A DNA stretch of 64,000 nt from Chitinophagales bacterium (GTDB lineage Bacteria; Bacteroidota; Bacteroidia; Chitinophagales; Chitinophagaceae). Within the stretch, counting starts at the first letter, position 1. Every line of letters starts with the position of its first letter. Below the pieces are notes generated by a model that was not told where the DNA came from, ran no database searches, and saw only the letters and a program-made list of their open reading frames with translations. The stretch covers positions 24,254 to 88,253 of the forward strand of contig JAFLBL010000017.1 of assembly GCA_017303855.1 (NCBI GenBank). The letters run 5' to 3'. The translations under genes and the position numbers were made by a program. Shown one piece after another: positions 43,731-53,285 of this stretch.

Positions 43731-45038
43731 TTGACGAATTTTTTCAGCAAATTCAGGTTAGGCGAAGAGAAAGAGGCGTTCAGTTCAGTAGCCGGTTCCA
43801 TTGAGTCGGGAATAGTATTCCGCGGCACCAATTTGTGGATTCTCATCTTCGCCATTTTTGTAGCATCACTTGGTTTAAATGTCAATTCCACAGCCGTCAT
43901 CATCGGCGCGATGCTCATTTCCCCCCTGATGGGTCCGATCATGGGGATTGGGTTCTCTGTGGGCATTAATGACAGTCAGTTGCTCAGACGGGCCGGCATG
44001 AATTATGGAGTGGCAACTGTTGTGGCCTTGCTGACTTCTACCTGTTATTTTTTGCTCACACCGCTGGATGAAGCCCATTCTGAATTACTGGCACGTACAG
44101 CACCTACTATTTATGATGTCCTGATCGCTTTATTCGGTGGTTTAGCTGGTATCGTGGCAGTATCAAGTAAACAAAAAGGGAATGTACTGCCGGGTGTAGC
44201 GATCGCTACCGCATTGATGCCACCCTTATGCACGGCCGGATATGGGTTGGCAACGCTGCAATTCAGTTTTTTCTTTGGGGCATTTTACCTGTACATCATC
44301 AATACCGTATTTATTGCATTAGCTACATTTATTGTGATCCGGATTTTTCATTTTCCCTATAAAAAATTCACCACTGAAAAAGCGGAACGATTATCACGGC
44401 GAATAATCTGGTTAGTGGTATTGCTTACATTTTTGCCCAGTTTATATTTCGGGTATGATATGGTACAGCAAAACAGGTTTTCACAACGGGCCTCCCGTTT
44501 TATCAATCTTGAAACCCAGATTCCGGGAGACTACCTGCTGAGTAAAAAAGTGAATAGCAAGGACAAGTCTATTCTGCTGATTTATGGTGGAAATGAAATC
44601 AGTAATGAGCAGGTTGCCACCATTCGTTCGCGCTTGCCTGTATATGGATTAACGGATGCCCGCCTGGAGATCAGGCAGGGTTTTGCTTCCTACTCAACTC
44701 CTTCCGGTGATCCGGATGAAAAAATGGCAGCAATGACCAGTGCGTTGCAGGATAAACAACAGGAACTGGATAAACTAAAGTCATTTGTAGATCAACGGAC
44801 AGGGTATGATTCATTGGGTCGTCGCCTGTTTACGGAAATAACTATTCAATACCCGGGACTACGTTCCTGTGCCATTACCCCTTTGCGTGAAAATGCAGAT
44901 AGTGGTAAAGTCAGGCAGTCGCTCCTGGTCGTATTATCTTTTAACCGGACAATCAGTAACCCGGAGCAATTAAAGTTGCGGAACTGGCTGGCAGCGCGGA
45001 CGGCGGATACCAGTGTCCAATTAATCGTTAAGCTATGA
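43731..45038 (+). CDS. DUF389 (TIGR00341-type) membrane protein
   Basis: 435 residues. TTG at 43731 is the only usable start: the in-frame stop is at 43710 and no ATG occurs in the first 60 codons. The DUF389 core is clear: VASLGLNVNSTAVIIGAMLISPLMGPIMGIGF, LGLATL-like helices and NVLPGVAIATALMPPLCTAGYGLA, six membrane helices in all, then a C-terminal soluble domain of about 190 residues. Function unknown. It heads an operon with a four-base overlap (ATGA) to the next gene. The sequence TATCTTTG at 43726-43733 looks like a -7 element but would put the transcription start inside the coding region. Confidence 0.85.
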   Translation: MTNFFSKFRLGEEKEAFSSVAGSIESGIVFRGTNLWILIFAIFVASLGLNVNSTAVIIGAMLISPLMGPIMGIGFSVGINDSQLLRRAGMNYGVATVVALLTSTCYFLLTPLDEAHSELLARTAPTIYDVLIALFGGLAGIVAVSSKQKGNVLPGVAIATALMPPLCTAGYGLATLQFSFFFGAFYLYIINTVFIALATFIVIRIFHFPYKKFTTEKAERLSRRIIWLVVLLTFLPSLYFGYDMVQQNRFSQRASRFINLETQIPGDYLLSKKVNSKDKSILLIYGGNEISNEQVATIRSRLPVYGLTDARLEIRQGFASYSTPSGDPDEKMAAMTSALQDKQQELDKLKSFVDQRTGYDSLGRRLFTEITIQYPGLRSCAITPLRENADSGKVRQSLLVVLSFNRTISNPEQLKLRNWLAARTADTSVQLIVKL

Positions 45039-46408
45039 TTTCAGTTATCATCCCCGCATTGAATGAAGAAAGAACAGTTGCTCAAGTGGTACAGCTGGCT
45101 TTAAACACCACCGGCGTTACTGAAGTGATTGTAGTGGATGACAAGTCACTTGACAATACAGTGGAAGAAGCCAGGAAGGCCGGGGCGACGGTTATAACCA
45201 GCACCAAATTGGGTAAAGGAGCGTCCATGAAAGACGGTGTGCTTTGTGCCGGCAATGAAGTATTGGTCTTTCTTGATGCAGATATCACTACATATCCGGA
45301 TGATGTGATTACCTTACTGGCCAATCCATTATTAGAAGATAAAGCGGATTTTTGCAAGTCGTATTTTTCACGTCAGGCGGGGCGTGTTACCGAACTGGTG
45401 GCCAAACCCCTGTTGTCGATTCTCTATCCGGATTTCCCCTCTTTTGTACAGCCTTTAAGCGGGATGATTGCCGGTCGAAAATCAATCCTGCGTAAACTCG
45501 ATTTTGAAGAGGGCTATGGAGTGGATATCGGTATTCTGATTGATATGTATCAATCTGACGCAAGGATCAATGAAGTATGTATTGGTCATATTGAAAATAA
45601 AATGCAACCGCTGGAGCAATTAGGAAAAATGTCAAGGGAAGTCGCGGCAGTAATTCTGAAGAAATCGAAAAATTCGGGTGAAAACAACTATGAAACACTG
45701 GAACATATCCAGCTGATCCGGGAGCAGATGGAATTTGCCATACGTGAAACATCGCGTAAGCTGCGAAAGGTGGCCATTTTTGATATGGACAATACATTAT
45801 TACGGGCGAGCTTTATTCATACAGCCGCCAATGAGTTCGGCCTTAAGAAAGAATTACTGGATATCCAGACCACGCAAAGTAACCCCTTTATCCGTACCAA
45901 ACAGATCGCACGGTTGCTGAAAGGACGCGATTTCAGTGAACTGATCCGTCTGGCAGATGCAATTCCGGTAACAGTCTACACGCCACAGATCATAAAGACC
46001 CTGAAGGAAAATGGTTTTGTGGTTGGATTGGTGTCAGACAGTTATGATTGTATCACGAATCACTTTAAAAATAAATTCGGATTTGATTTCTCACTGGGCA
46101 ATGAGCTGGAGTTTTCAAAAAGTGTCGCTACCGGTGAAGTGAAGATTCCCTCTTTTTATTTATCTCACGACCACAGTGCCTGCACCCATGAATATTGCAA
46201 AACGCATGCGTTGACCCATATTTGCAAACGATTCGATGTACCCCTGTCCGACACCCTGGCCATCGGGGACAGTGAGAATGATATTTGTATCATAAAAAAA
46301 TCCGGGATCGGCGTTTCCTTTTGTTCCACCAACAGTCTGCTGGATGCAGTAGCGGATTTTATTGTTAAGGAACCTGATTTTGAATTACTATTACCCATAA
46401 TTGAATAA
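45035..46408 (+). CDS. Glucosyl-3-phosphoglycerate synthase-like GT2 fused to HAD phosphatase
   Basis: 457 residues in two parts. Residues 1-235 match GpgS, the retaining GT that makes glucosyl-3-phosphoglycerate: MISVIIPALNEERTVAQVV, LVFLDADI (DxD-like), GRVTELVAKPLL, FVQPLSGMIAGR, EEGYGVDIGILIDM and LEQLGKMSREVA. Residues about 245-457 are a HAD-superfamily SerB-like phosphatase: FDMDNTLL, LVSDSYD and GDSENDICI. In known pathways GpgS is followed by a separate phosphatase GpgP to give glucosylglycerate, a compatible solute. One polypeptide here carries both activities, by inference. Neighbours NhaD and ClC support an osmotic role. Confidence 0.8.
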   Translation: MISVIIPALNEERTVAQVVQLALNTTGVTEVIVVDDKSLDNTVEEARKAGATVITSTKLGKGASMKDGVLCAGNEVLVFLDADITTYPDDVITLLANPLLEDKADFCKSYFSRQAGRVTELVAKPLLSILYPDFPSFVQPLSGMIAGRKSILRKLDFEEGYGVDIGILIDMYQSDARINEVCIGHIENKMQPLEQLGKMSREVAAVILKKSKNSGENNYETLEHIQLIREQMEFAIRETSRKLRKVAIFDMDNTLLRASFIHTAANEFGLKKELLDIQTTQSNPFIRTKQIARLLKGRDFSELIRLADAIPVTVYTPQIIKTLKENGFVVGLVSDSYDCITNHFKNKFGFDFSLGNELEFSKSVATGEVKIPSFYLSHDHSACTHEYCKTHALTHICKRFDVPLSDTLAIGDSENDICIIKKSGIGVSFCSTNSLLDAVADFIVKEPDFELLLPIIE

Positions 46409-46411
46409 TCT

Positions 46412-47683
46412 ATGGTTGTACTATTACTGATTGTATTTATTGCCGGTTACCTGGCCATTGCGTTTGAACATCCCCTGCAACTCAATAAAGCAGCGTCGGC
46501 ATTGATTACCGGCGTGCTTTGCTGGACTATTTTTATGGTTAATACTTCCGGTGAAGCCCATACAGTAACGGAAGAACTGCTGCACCACCTGGGTGAGATT
46601 GCTTCGATATTATTCTTTCTGCTCGGTGCTATGACGATCGTGGAGCTGATCGATACGCACAATGGTTTTGACATCATTACCCGTTATATCAGCACGAACT
46701 CCAAATCGAGGCTATTATTATTAGTAACTGTGATTACCTTTTTTCTCTCGGCCTTACTGGACAACCTGACGACGGCCATCGTAATGGCTTCACTTTGTAC
46801 CAAATTATTGCAGTCAAAAGAAGATAAGCTATGGTTTTGCGGAGTGATTGTAATAGCTGCGAATGCCGGAGGGGCCTGGTCACCATTGGGCGATGTAACC
46901 ACTACTATGCTCTGGATCGGGGGACAAATCACGGCATTGAATATCATGAAACAACTGATCCTGCCCAGCCTCGTGGTATGTGCGATTCCGACATTGATCG
47001 TCTGGTTCAGGTTTCGCGGACAACAAATTGAAAAAATTACGATACCTGAAAGCAGTGCCGACGAAAAAAAGGATGGAAAGATCATCCTATTCGCAGGTAT
47101 TGGCTTTCTGGTCTTTGTGCCCGTATTTAAAACCCTGACTCATTTGCCCCCTTTTATGGGGATGTTACTCGCATTGGGACTGATGTGGGTGATCACTACC
47201 TTGTTGCACAAGAGCAAGGATCCTGAACTGGCAGAGAAATTCAATGTGGCCAAAGCGTTACAGAAAGTGGATAGTCCCAGTATCCTTTTCTTTCTTGGTA
47301 TTCTGTTAGCCGTATCTGCACTTCAATCAGCCGGCCTGCTTCGCGAAGGAGCTACCTGGCTCAGTGATAAACTGGGGAATACTTACCTGATCGGTTCTGT
47401 GCTGGGATTATTGTCAGCTATAGTAGACAATGTGCCCCTGGTAGCCGCTTCACAAGGCATGTATGATCTGCAAACCTATCCCACCGATCATCCGTTCTGG
47501 GAATTTCTGGCGCTGACCACAGGTACCGGTGGCAGTGCGGTAATTATTGGTTCAGCAGCAGGGGTAGCCGTTATGGGCATCGAAAAAATCGATTTCATGT
47601 GGTATCTCCGCAAAATCAGCTGGCTGGCGCTGGCAGGCTTTGCAGGAGGAATTGCAGTTTTCCTGTTACAGCAACAATTTTAA
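46412..47683 (+). CDS. nhaD: NhaD-type sodium/proton antiporter
   Basis: 423 residues, about 11-12 membrane helices. Signature segments of NhaD: FFLSALLDNLTTAIVMASLC (with the conserved Asp-Asn pair) and NAGGAWSPLGDVTTTMLWIGGQIT, plus SAIVDNVPLVAASQGM and TGTGGSAVIIGSAAGVAVMG in the second half. It exports Na (or Li) in exchange for protons. Three bases after the GpgS-HAD gene and eight before the ClC gene, so cotranscribed. Confidence 0.92.
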   Translation: MVVLLLIVFIAGYLAIAFEHPLQLNKAASALITGVLCWTIFMVNTSGEAHTVTEELLHHLGEIASILFFLLGAMTIVELIDTHNGFDIITRYISTNSKSRLLLLVTVITFFLSALLDNLTTAIVMASLCTKLLQSKEDKLWFCGVIVIAANAGGAWSPLGDVTTTMLWIGGQITALNIMKQLILPSLVVCAIPTLIVWFRFRGQQIEKITIPESSADEKKDGKIILFAGIGFLVFVPVFKTLTHLPPFMGMLLALGLMWVITTLLHKSKDPELAEKFNVAKALQKVDSPSILFFLGILLAVSALQSAGLLREGATWLSDKLGNTYLIGSVLGLLSAIVDNVPLVAASQGMYDLQTYPTDHPFWEFLALTTGTGGSAVIIGSAAGVAVMGIEKIDFMWYLRKISWLALAGFAGGIAVFLLQQQF

Positions 47684-47691
47684 CACGGATC

Positions 47692-49464
47692 ATGAAAAGG
47701 GTTTACCAGCAATTTTTCAATTTCATCAGGACAAAACTCAGCCGCGCTCAATTGATCGTCCTCGTGGCGGTTTTTACCGGCCTTGTATCGGGATTGCTCG
47801 CAGTATTGATGAAAGGATTGGTGCACCTGATACTCGACAGCATACTTTCACAGAAGCAACATGGCTTTTATTACTTGCTTTTTCCTTTACTTGGCCTTTT
47901 TATTTCAGCACTTATAATCCGGTATTTTTTAGGCGGCTATATTGAAAGGGGGATCGCCATGGTGCTTCGGGCAATGGCCCGGAAAGGATCGTACATACCA
48001 CTCAGTCATACCTGGGCGCATGTGCTGACCAGTTCCGTTACGGTCGGGCTCGGTGGTTCAGCTGGTCTTGAAGCGCCGATCGTGGCAACCGGATCAGCGG
48101 TTGGTTCAAATCTCGGACGGATCAGTGACCTCACTTATGCGGAGCGAAGCCTCCTCATTGCCTGTGGTGCGGCAGCGGGTATAGCAGCCGTGTTCAATGC
48201 ACCCGTAGCGGGTGTCATCTTCGCTGTTGAGATCCTGCTGACAGAAATGATGGTGAGTTATTTTATACCACTTATTATCTCTGCCGTTACCGGTGTACTC
48301 TGTGCAAGGGTTGTATTGGGCGAAGAGTTGCTGTTTAATTTCCGGCTGAAACAGGCGTTTGATTATCACAATGTGCCATTTTATCTGCTGCTTGGTGTAC
48401 TAGCAGGGTTTGTCTCGCTTTACTATGCAAGGGTGTACAAAAAAACTGAACATCGTATTTCCGGATGGAAATCCTGGTTTGGATGGAAAGTGCTGACCGG
48501 CGGATCTATTCTGGCCTGTCTTTATTTCATTCTGCCTCCCTTGTTCGGCGAAGGATATGAGCGGATAACTCTGGTAGCAAATGGTTTATTTACAAATTTT
48601 ACGGATAACACCAGTTTGTTATCCGGTTTGAGGGAACCTTGGGGATTATTAATATTCGCCGGACTGATTATATTATTAAAACCGGTTGCTGCGGCTATCA
48701 CAATAGGAAGCGGAGGAAATGGCGGGAACTTTGCTCCGTCTTTATTTACCGGCGCCTATCTTGGTTTCTTTTTTGCCCGACTGGTCAATTCCACTCCCTG
48801 GTTTAAAATTCCTGAAGGTAATTTCAGCCTGGTCGGAATGGCAGGTTTACTCAGTGGCGTCATGTATTGCCCGCTTACGGGGATCTTCCTGATTGCTGAA
48901 GTGACTAATGGCTATGAACTGTTTATCCCTTTGATGATTGTATCTGCCGTATCTTTTTTTATCGTCAAATCGTATGAGCCGTATTCCATGGATATAAAGA
49001 AACTGGCTGAAGAAGGTCAGGTATTCACTCACCAGAAAGAGAAAAACATACTGACCAGTATACAGCTCTCCGATATTTTACATGATACTTTTGAAACCAT
49101 ATCTATTGATAAAAAATTGCGTGACCTGGTGGAAGTGATCCGGCGTAGCGAAAAAAATATTTATGCAGTCGTTGATCAGAAAGGGAAATTTGCAGGCATT
49201 ATCGAACTTAACGATGTAAAGCAACGCTTGTTCGATAGCCGACAGTTTGATATAGTGCCCGTAAGGAGTCTGATGAAAAAACCACCTGCCGTACTGGATG
49301 AAGAGGAAGACATGCATAGTGTGATGGAAAAATTCGATCTTACCCGCAGCTGGTTCCTGCCCGTATTAGACAAGCAGAAGAATTTCAAAGGGTTTATTTC
49401 AAAAACAAAAATATTCTATAAGTACAGGGAAATACTTTCGGCCAGTAACGATATTTATCAATAG
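47692..49464 (+). CDS. ClC-family chloride channel/transporter with C-terminal CBS domains
   Basis: 590 residues from ATG 47692; an earlier in-frame start overlaps nhaD by about 85 bases. ClC core: GLGGSAGLEAPIVATGSAVGS (the GKEGP-like filter, here GLEAP), FNAPVAGVIFAVEILL, GSGGNGGNFAPSLFTGAYLG and GLLSGVMYCPLTGIFLIAE. From about residue 455 two CBS domains follow (LSDILHDTFETISI, VRSLMKKPPAVLDEE...LPVLDKQKNFKGFIS), as in many eukaryotic and some bacterial ClCs, suggesting control by adenine nucleotides. Whether it is a channel or a Cl/H exchanger is not certain; the Glu of the gate is present in GLEAP. Confidence 0.9.
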   Translation: MKRVYQQFFNFIRTKLSRAQLIVLVAVFTGLVSGLLAVLMKGLVHLILDSILSQKQHGFYYLLFPLLGLFISALIIRYFLGGYIERGIAMVLRAMARKGSYIPLSHTWAHVLTSSVTVGLGGSAGLEAPIVATGSAVGSNLGRISDLTYAERSLLIACGAAAGIAAVFNAPVAGVIFAVEILLTEMMVSYFIPLIISAVTGVLCARVVLGEELLFNFRLKQAFDYHNVPFYLLLGVLAGFVSLYYARVYKKTEHRISGWKSWFGWKVLTGGSILACLYFILPPLFGEGYERITLVANGLFTNFTDNTSLLSGLREPWGLLIFAGLIILLKPVAAAITIGSGGNGGNFAPSLFTGAYLGFFFARLVNSTPWFKIPEGNFSLVGMAGLLSGVMYCPLTGIFLIAEVTNGYELFIPLMIVSAVSFFIVKSYEPYSMDIKKLAEEGQVFTHQKEKNILTSIQLSDILHDTFETISIDKKLRDLVEVIRRSEKNIYAVVDQKGKFAGIIELNDVKQRLFDSRQFDIVPVRSLMKKPPAVLDEEEDMHSVMEKFDLTRSWFLPVLDKQKNFKGFISKTKIFYKYREILSASNDIYQ

Positions 49465-49545
49465 AACCGGTTGATTATACCTGTATTCCAAAAGGAGTCT
49501 TTCTATTTCCATCGAATAGGGCGGTAAACGTAGTTATAATCCGGG

Positions 49546-50106
49546 TTAACTTTTTCTTTTCTTCAGCAGTTCTTCAATCCGGCAGGCAATCGATTCAGGG
49601 GAAGCCTGACTGGCGGATTTCAGCTGGTCCAGCATTTCTTTCATGGAAGCCATGGCGGTTTCATAGCGGGTAAACTGTTGTTCCAGCAATTCGCGTTCAT
49701 CCGACTCCCAATAACCTCCTTCATCATTCATTTCAAAATCACTGAAATATTTCTCCTTTAAGTAGCGGAACAACCGGATCAGCGCAATATGCACATCAAT
49801 GCCGGCATATTGTGTTTTGGTACTGATGGTAAAAATCAGTTCGGGATCCAGTCCGTTCTGCAGGAGCATATCGCGTGTGATCTGGCTGATCGGTGAGAGC
49901 AATCGACCTTCCTTGTTAAACGTCAGGAATAAAGGCTCACATTCAGGCGGTGAAAAATAGACGCCTTCCAGCGTATCTTCTTCGCCGGGATCGAAATAAT
50001 GATAGTCCCAGCCCAGGCTTTCGCAGATATCTTTCATCTCGGCCGCCAGTAGTGGCAGCAGGGTTTTGTCTTTGATGGTGCCGGTGTAGTGAATGGAGAG
50101 TCCCAT
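49546..50106 (-). CDS. Hypothetical conserved protein
   Basis: 186 residues, MGLSIHYTGTIKDKTLLPLLAAEMKDICESLGWDYHYF. Soluble, acidic, mixed alpha/beta, with a C-terminal helical part (YWESDERELLEQQFTRYETAMASMKEMLDQLKSA). No named family; no signal or membrane segment. Convergent with the ClC gene and followed by no terminator that I can see. Confidence 0.65.
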   Translation of the reverse strand: MGLSIHYTGTIKDKTLLPLLAAEMKDICESLGWDYHYFDPGEEDTLEGVYFSPPECEPLFLTFNKEGRLLSPISQITRDMLLQNGLDPELIFTISTKTQYAGIDVHIALIRLFRYLKEKYFSDFEMNDEGGYWESDERELLEQQFTRYETAMASMKEMLDQLKSASQASPESIACRIEELLKKRKS

Positions 50107-50658
50107 ATTCTTAATTTATAAAAATGAAATTCCTTCAATCATTGGAATATACAAAGGGAAAAACACCATGGAAAAATGTTTTTTTCTGCCGGGTTTGCAT
50201 TTTAGTATAGCTCGCTGTATGCGGTCGTTTTATTTTTCTGTTATCTTCATGCCGTTTTCAGTAAACAATAACCCGCAGAAAAAAAGGAACTGGCTGCTGC
50301 TTTCATTTTCTGCTGGCATACCGCAGCGGCTCAAACCGACACATTAAAAAAAATCCCCAATGGCAATATACTGTTGTGGCAGAATGGTACCATGCGACTT
50401 TTGTCACCAGGAATCGAAGAACTAGGCAGCTGGAAAGAAAACTTGCAGCATTTTAAAACAGGAGAGAAATCGCTGACGGTGGTAAGGAAAGCTCCTTTAA
50501 CCGGAAAATGAAGAACGGGGGTGTTTGAACAGCGGGGAAGACATTATTTTCTTTTTGAAGCAGATGATGTGGGATTTTCACAGGGGAGTACCAGCGGCGA
50601 AGAGTATTTTTGAAATAGTATTTATTTTTAAGCCGTTTCCAGAGTAAAACATTCAACT
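50107..50658. other. Spacer containing a decayed gene
   Basis: 552 bases before the S9 peptidase. The right half holds the broken frame described separately; the left half (50107-50280) has no feature. Confidence 0.5.
50284..50613 (+). pseudogene. Degraded gene of a small secreted protein
   Basis: One reading frame can be followed from 50284 to the TGA at 50611, coding KELAAAFIFCWHTAAAQTDT (like a signal peptide ending AAAQ), then KIPNGNILLWQNGTMRLLSPG and HFKTGEKSLTVVRKAPLTGK, an in-frame TGA at 50509, and GVFEQRGRHYFLFEADDVGF after it. The missing start codon and the internal stop fit a gene in decay. No family is recognised. The TGA could be a sequencing error or, less likely, a real gene end. 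Confidence 0.5.
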
Positions 50659-52881
50659 ATGTTACGTTTCGCTTCATTATTTGTCGCCTTGCTTCTGTTT
50701 GCTGTTAACAGTCAGGCACAAATAAAAAAACTGACCCTCGGGGATATTTATACAAAGAATCGCTATGGTTCAAAAGGGGTAGGTCCGCTTCGCTGGATGC
50801 AGGATAATAAAAGCTACTCCACCGTGGAATATAATGCAGCTGCAGGCGGATCGGATATCATCCGGTATGATGTGGTAAGTGGCGCCCGCAGTATTCTTAT
50901 CAATGCCAGTCAGCTGGTTCCCGCATCGGGTGCAAAACCACTTGGCATTGCAGACTACGAATGGTCGGCCGATAACAACAAACTCCTGCTTTTCACCAAT
51001 ACCAAAAAAGTATGGCGGTACAATACCCGTGGCGATTACTGGGTGCTCGATCTGAAAAGCGGTAAACTCACACAATTGGGTAAAAGCCTGCCGGCCTCTA
51101 CGTTGATGTTTGCCAAATTCTCGCCTGATGGCAGCAGAGTGGGATATGTGAGTCAGCAGAATATTTATGTGGAAGAAATCGCAACCGGCATGATCACCCA
51201 ACTGACCAAAGATGGTGGTGGCGATATTATCAACGGTACATTTGACTGGGTATACGAAGAAGAACTGGATGACCGCGATGGATTTCGCTGGAGTCCGGAT
51301 GGTAACAGTATTGCTTACTGGCAATCGGATACAAAGGGCGTGGGCACTTTTTACCTGATCAATAATACCGATTCCAATTACTCCAAGCCCCTGCCATTTC
51401 CCTATCCTAAAGTTGGAACCTCTAACTCAGCGGTGAAAGTGGGTGTGGTTGCCGCTACCGGTGGTGCCACCAGATGGTTTGATGTGCCGGGTGATCCGCG
51501 CAACAATTATCTCGCCCGGATGGATTTTATTCCCGGTTCCAATGAAGTGATGATCCGGCAACTCAACCGCCTGCAGAACAGCAATAAGGTATGGGTTGGG
51601 AATACAGCGGGTATGCAGTTGAAATTATTGTTCACCGAAACCGACAGTGCCTGGGTGGATATACATGACGATATCGTATGGCTTGATAATAATAAATATT
51701 TTACCTGGACCAGTGAACGCGATGGCTGGGTGCATTTGTATAAAGTATCGAGAGACGGAAAAGAGATCAAGCCCATCACCAGGGGGAATTTTGATGTGGT
51801 GAATATCAACTGTATCGATCCGGCAGGCGGGTATGTGTACTATATCGCATCACCGGAGAATTTCACCCAGCGTTATCTCTATCGTAGTCGTCTCGATGGA
51901 AAGGGAATAGCCGAACGCGTATCACCAGCGGATATGGCCGGACAACACAGTTACCAGATCTCGGCCGATGCGAAATATGCCATTCACAGTTTTGAAAATG
52001 CACAGACGCCGCGTCGTATTTCCCTGATCGATCTCCGTACGCATAAAGAGATCCGATTGATGGAGGATAACAAGGAACTGAAAAGCCGCATCAGTGAACT
52101 TAGTCTGCGGCCCAAAGAATTTTTAAAAGTAGATATCGGTGCTGTGGTGCTTGATGCCTGGATGATCAAACCCATTCAGTTCGATCCGCAGAAAAAGTAT
52201 CCGGTTATTTTTCATGTATATGGCGAGCCTGCCGGTTCTACCGTGCAGGACAACTGGGGCACAGGTGATAATCTATGGCACCAGTACCTGGCCAATGAAC
52301 TCGGCTGTATCGTGATCAGTGTAGACAACCGTGGTACCAAAGTGCCGCGGGGACGTGATTTCCGGAAATGTATTTACCGGCAGATCGGTTTACTGGCGGC
52401 GGATGATCAGGCAGCAGCAGCAAAAAAGATCATACAGACTTATTCCTTTATCGACTCCGCACATGTGGGCATGTGGGGCTGGAGCGGTGGCGGACAAATG
52501 ACCCTGCATGGATTGTTCCGTCATGGCGATGTGTTCAAAACCGGGATTGCCGTTTCCTTTGTGGCGCTGCAAAACCTGTATGATAATGTTTACCAGGAAC
52601 GCTATATGGGATTACCGGATGACAATCAATACGGCTATAAGGAAGGTTCCCCGCTGACGCATGCAGGTAAACTGCAGGGCAAGCTCATGATCATTCATGG
52701 AACCGGTGATGACAATGTACATTACCAGAATTTTGAAATGTTGGTGAATGAACTGATAAAAAACAACAAACTGTTCAGTATGCAATCCTATCCCAATCGG
52801 GACCACGGCATCTGGCAGGGCGTGAATACCACTTTGCATTTACGGAGGACGATGGAAAATTTCTGGAAACTGAATTTGTAA
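50659..52881 (+). CDS. Dipeptidyl-peptidase IV-like S9 peptidase
   Basis: 740 residues with a signal peptide (MLRFASLFVALLLFAVNSQAQ). The N-terminal beta-propeller includes the DPP4-type glutamate motif FDWVYEEELDDRDGFRWSPDG (Glu pair binding the substrate amino group). The C-terminal alpha/beta hydrolase domain has the nucleophile Ser609 in GWSGGGQM, the Asp in GTGDDNVHYQN and the His in NRDHGI. The usual motif is GWSYGG; here Tyr is replaced by Gly. It should release Xaa-Pro dipeptides in the periplasm. Single gene. Confidence 0.93.
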   Translation: MLRFASLFVALLLFAVNSQAQIKKLTLGDIYTKNRYGSKGVGPLRWMQDNKSYSTVEYNAAAGGSDIIRYDVVSGARSILINASQLVPASGAKPLGIADYEWSADNNKLLLFTNTKKVWRYNTRGDYWVLDLKSGKLTQLGKSLPASTLMFAKFSPDGSRVGYVSQQNIYVEEIATGMITQLTKDGGGDIINGTFDWVYEEELDDRDGFRWSPDGNSIAYWQSDTKGVGTFYLINNTDSNYSKPLPFPYPKVGTSNSAVKVGVVAATGGATRWFDVPGDPRNNYLARMDFIPGSNEVMIRQLNRLQNSNKVWVGNTAGMQLKLLFTETDSAWVDIHDDIVWLDNNKYFTWTSERDGWVHLYKVSRDGKEIKPITRGNFDVVNINCIDPAGGYVYYIASPENFTQRYLYRSRLDGKGIAERVSPADMAGQHSYQISADAKYAIHSFENAQTPRRISLIDLRTHKEIRLMEDNKELKSRISELSLRPKEFLKVDIGAVVLDAWMIKPIQFDPQKKYPVIFHVYGEPAGSTVQDNWGTGDNLWHQYLANELGCIVISVDNRGTKVPRGRDFRKCIYRQIGLLAADDQAAAAKKIIQTYSFIDSAHVGMWGWSGGGQMTLHGLFRHGDVFKTGIAVSFVALQNLYDNVYQERYMGLPDDNQYGYKEGSPLTHAGKLQGKLMIIHGTGDDNVHYQNFEMLVNELIKNNKLFSMQSYPNRDHGIWQGVNTTLHLRRTMENFWKLNL

Positions 52882-53045
52882 AACAATACCCATGGCCGGT
52901 TATCCAAGTATTTTCAATGATGTGATCGGTCTGGTGATGCGGGGGAATTTTATTCGCCTTCTTTTTTTTGAATTAAATAAAAATTGTATTTTACAGTAAT
53001 ACTAGTTAGGATACCTTTTGTGATCTTGCCATGCTCTTAATTATT

Positions 53046-53258
53046 ATGAAAAAGAACATGCCTATCCCGCAAAGGGTCGTTATACATCCCAGGGACGTAG
53101 AAAACATAACAGGCAAAAAAGGTCGTACGGCCAGGCATCACCTGCAGACGATCAAAAAAGCCTTAGGAAAGCTGAAACATCAGTTTGTTACGGTTAGTGA
53201 GTTCTGCTCATTTACCGGATTATCCGAAGAATTGGTGCTAAGCTATATGGTCTCCTGA
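53046..53258 (+). CDS. Small basic protein, possible DNA-binding
   Basis: 70 residues from ATG 53046; ATG 53031 would give 75. It is basic and has a helix-rich pattern (HPRDVENITGKKGRTARHHLQTIKKALGK then QFVTVSEFCSFTGLSEELVLSYM). The first part looks like a helix-turn-helix with KKGRTARHHL as a recognition-like helix; small proteins beginning PIPQRVVIHPRDVENITGKKGRTARH are common in Bacteroidota near DUF6266 genes. Followed by a good terminator. Confidence 0.6.
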   Translation: MKKNMPIPQRVVIHPRDVENITGKKGRTARHHLQTIKKALGKLKHQFVTVSEFCSFTGLSEELVLSYMVS

Positions 53259-53285
53259 TCCGGGTCTGTAAAACGACTTTGACTG

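Noticed and set aside
50093..50347. 84-codon frame upstream of the S9 peptidase
   Set aside because: Poor composition; a better frame (the decayed secreted protein) overlaps its 3' part in another phase.
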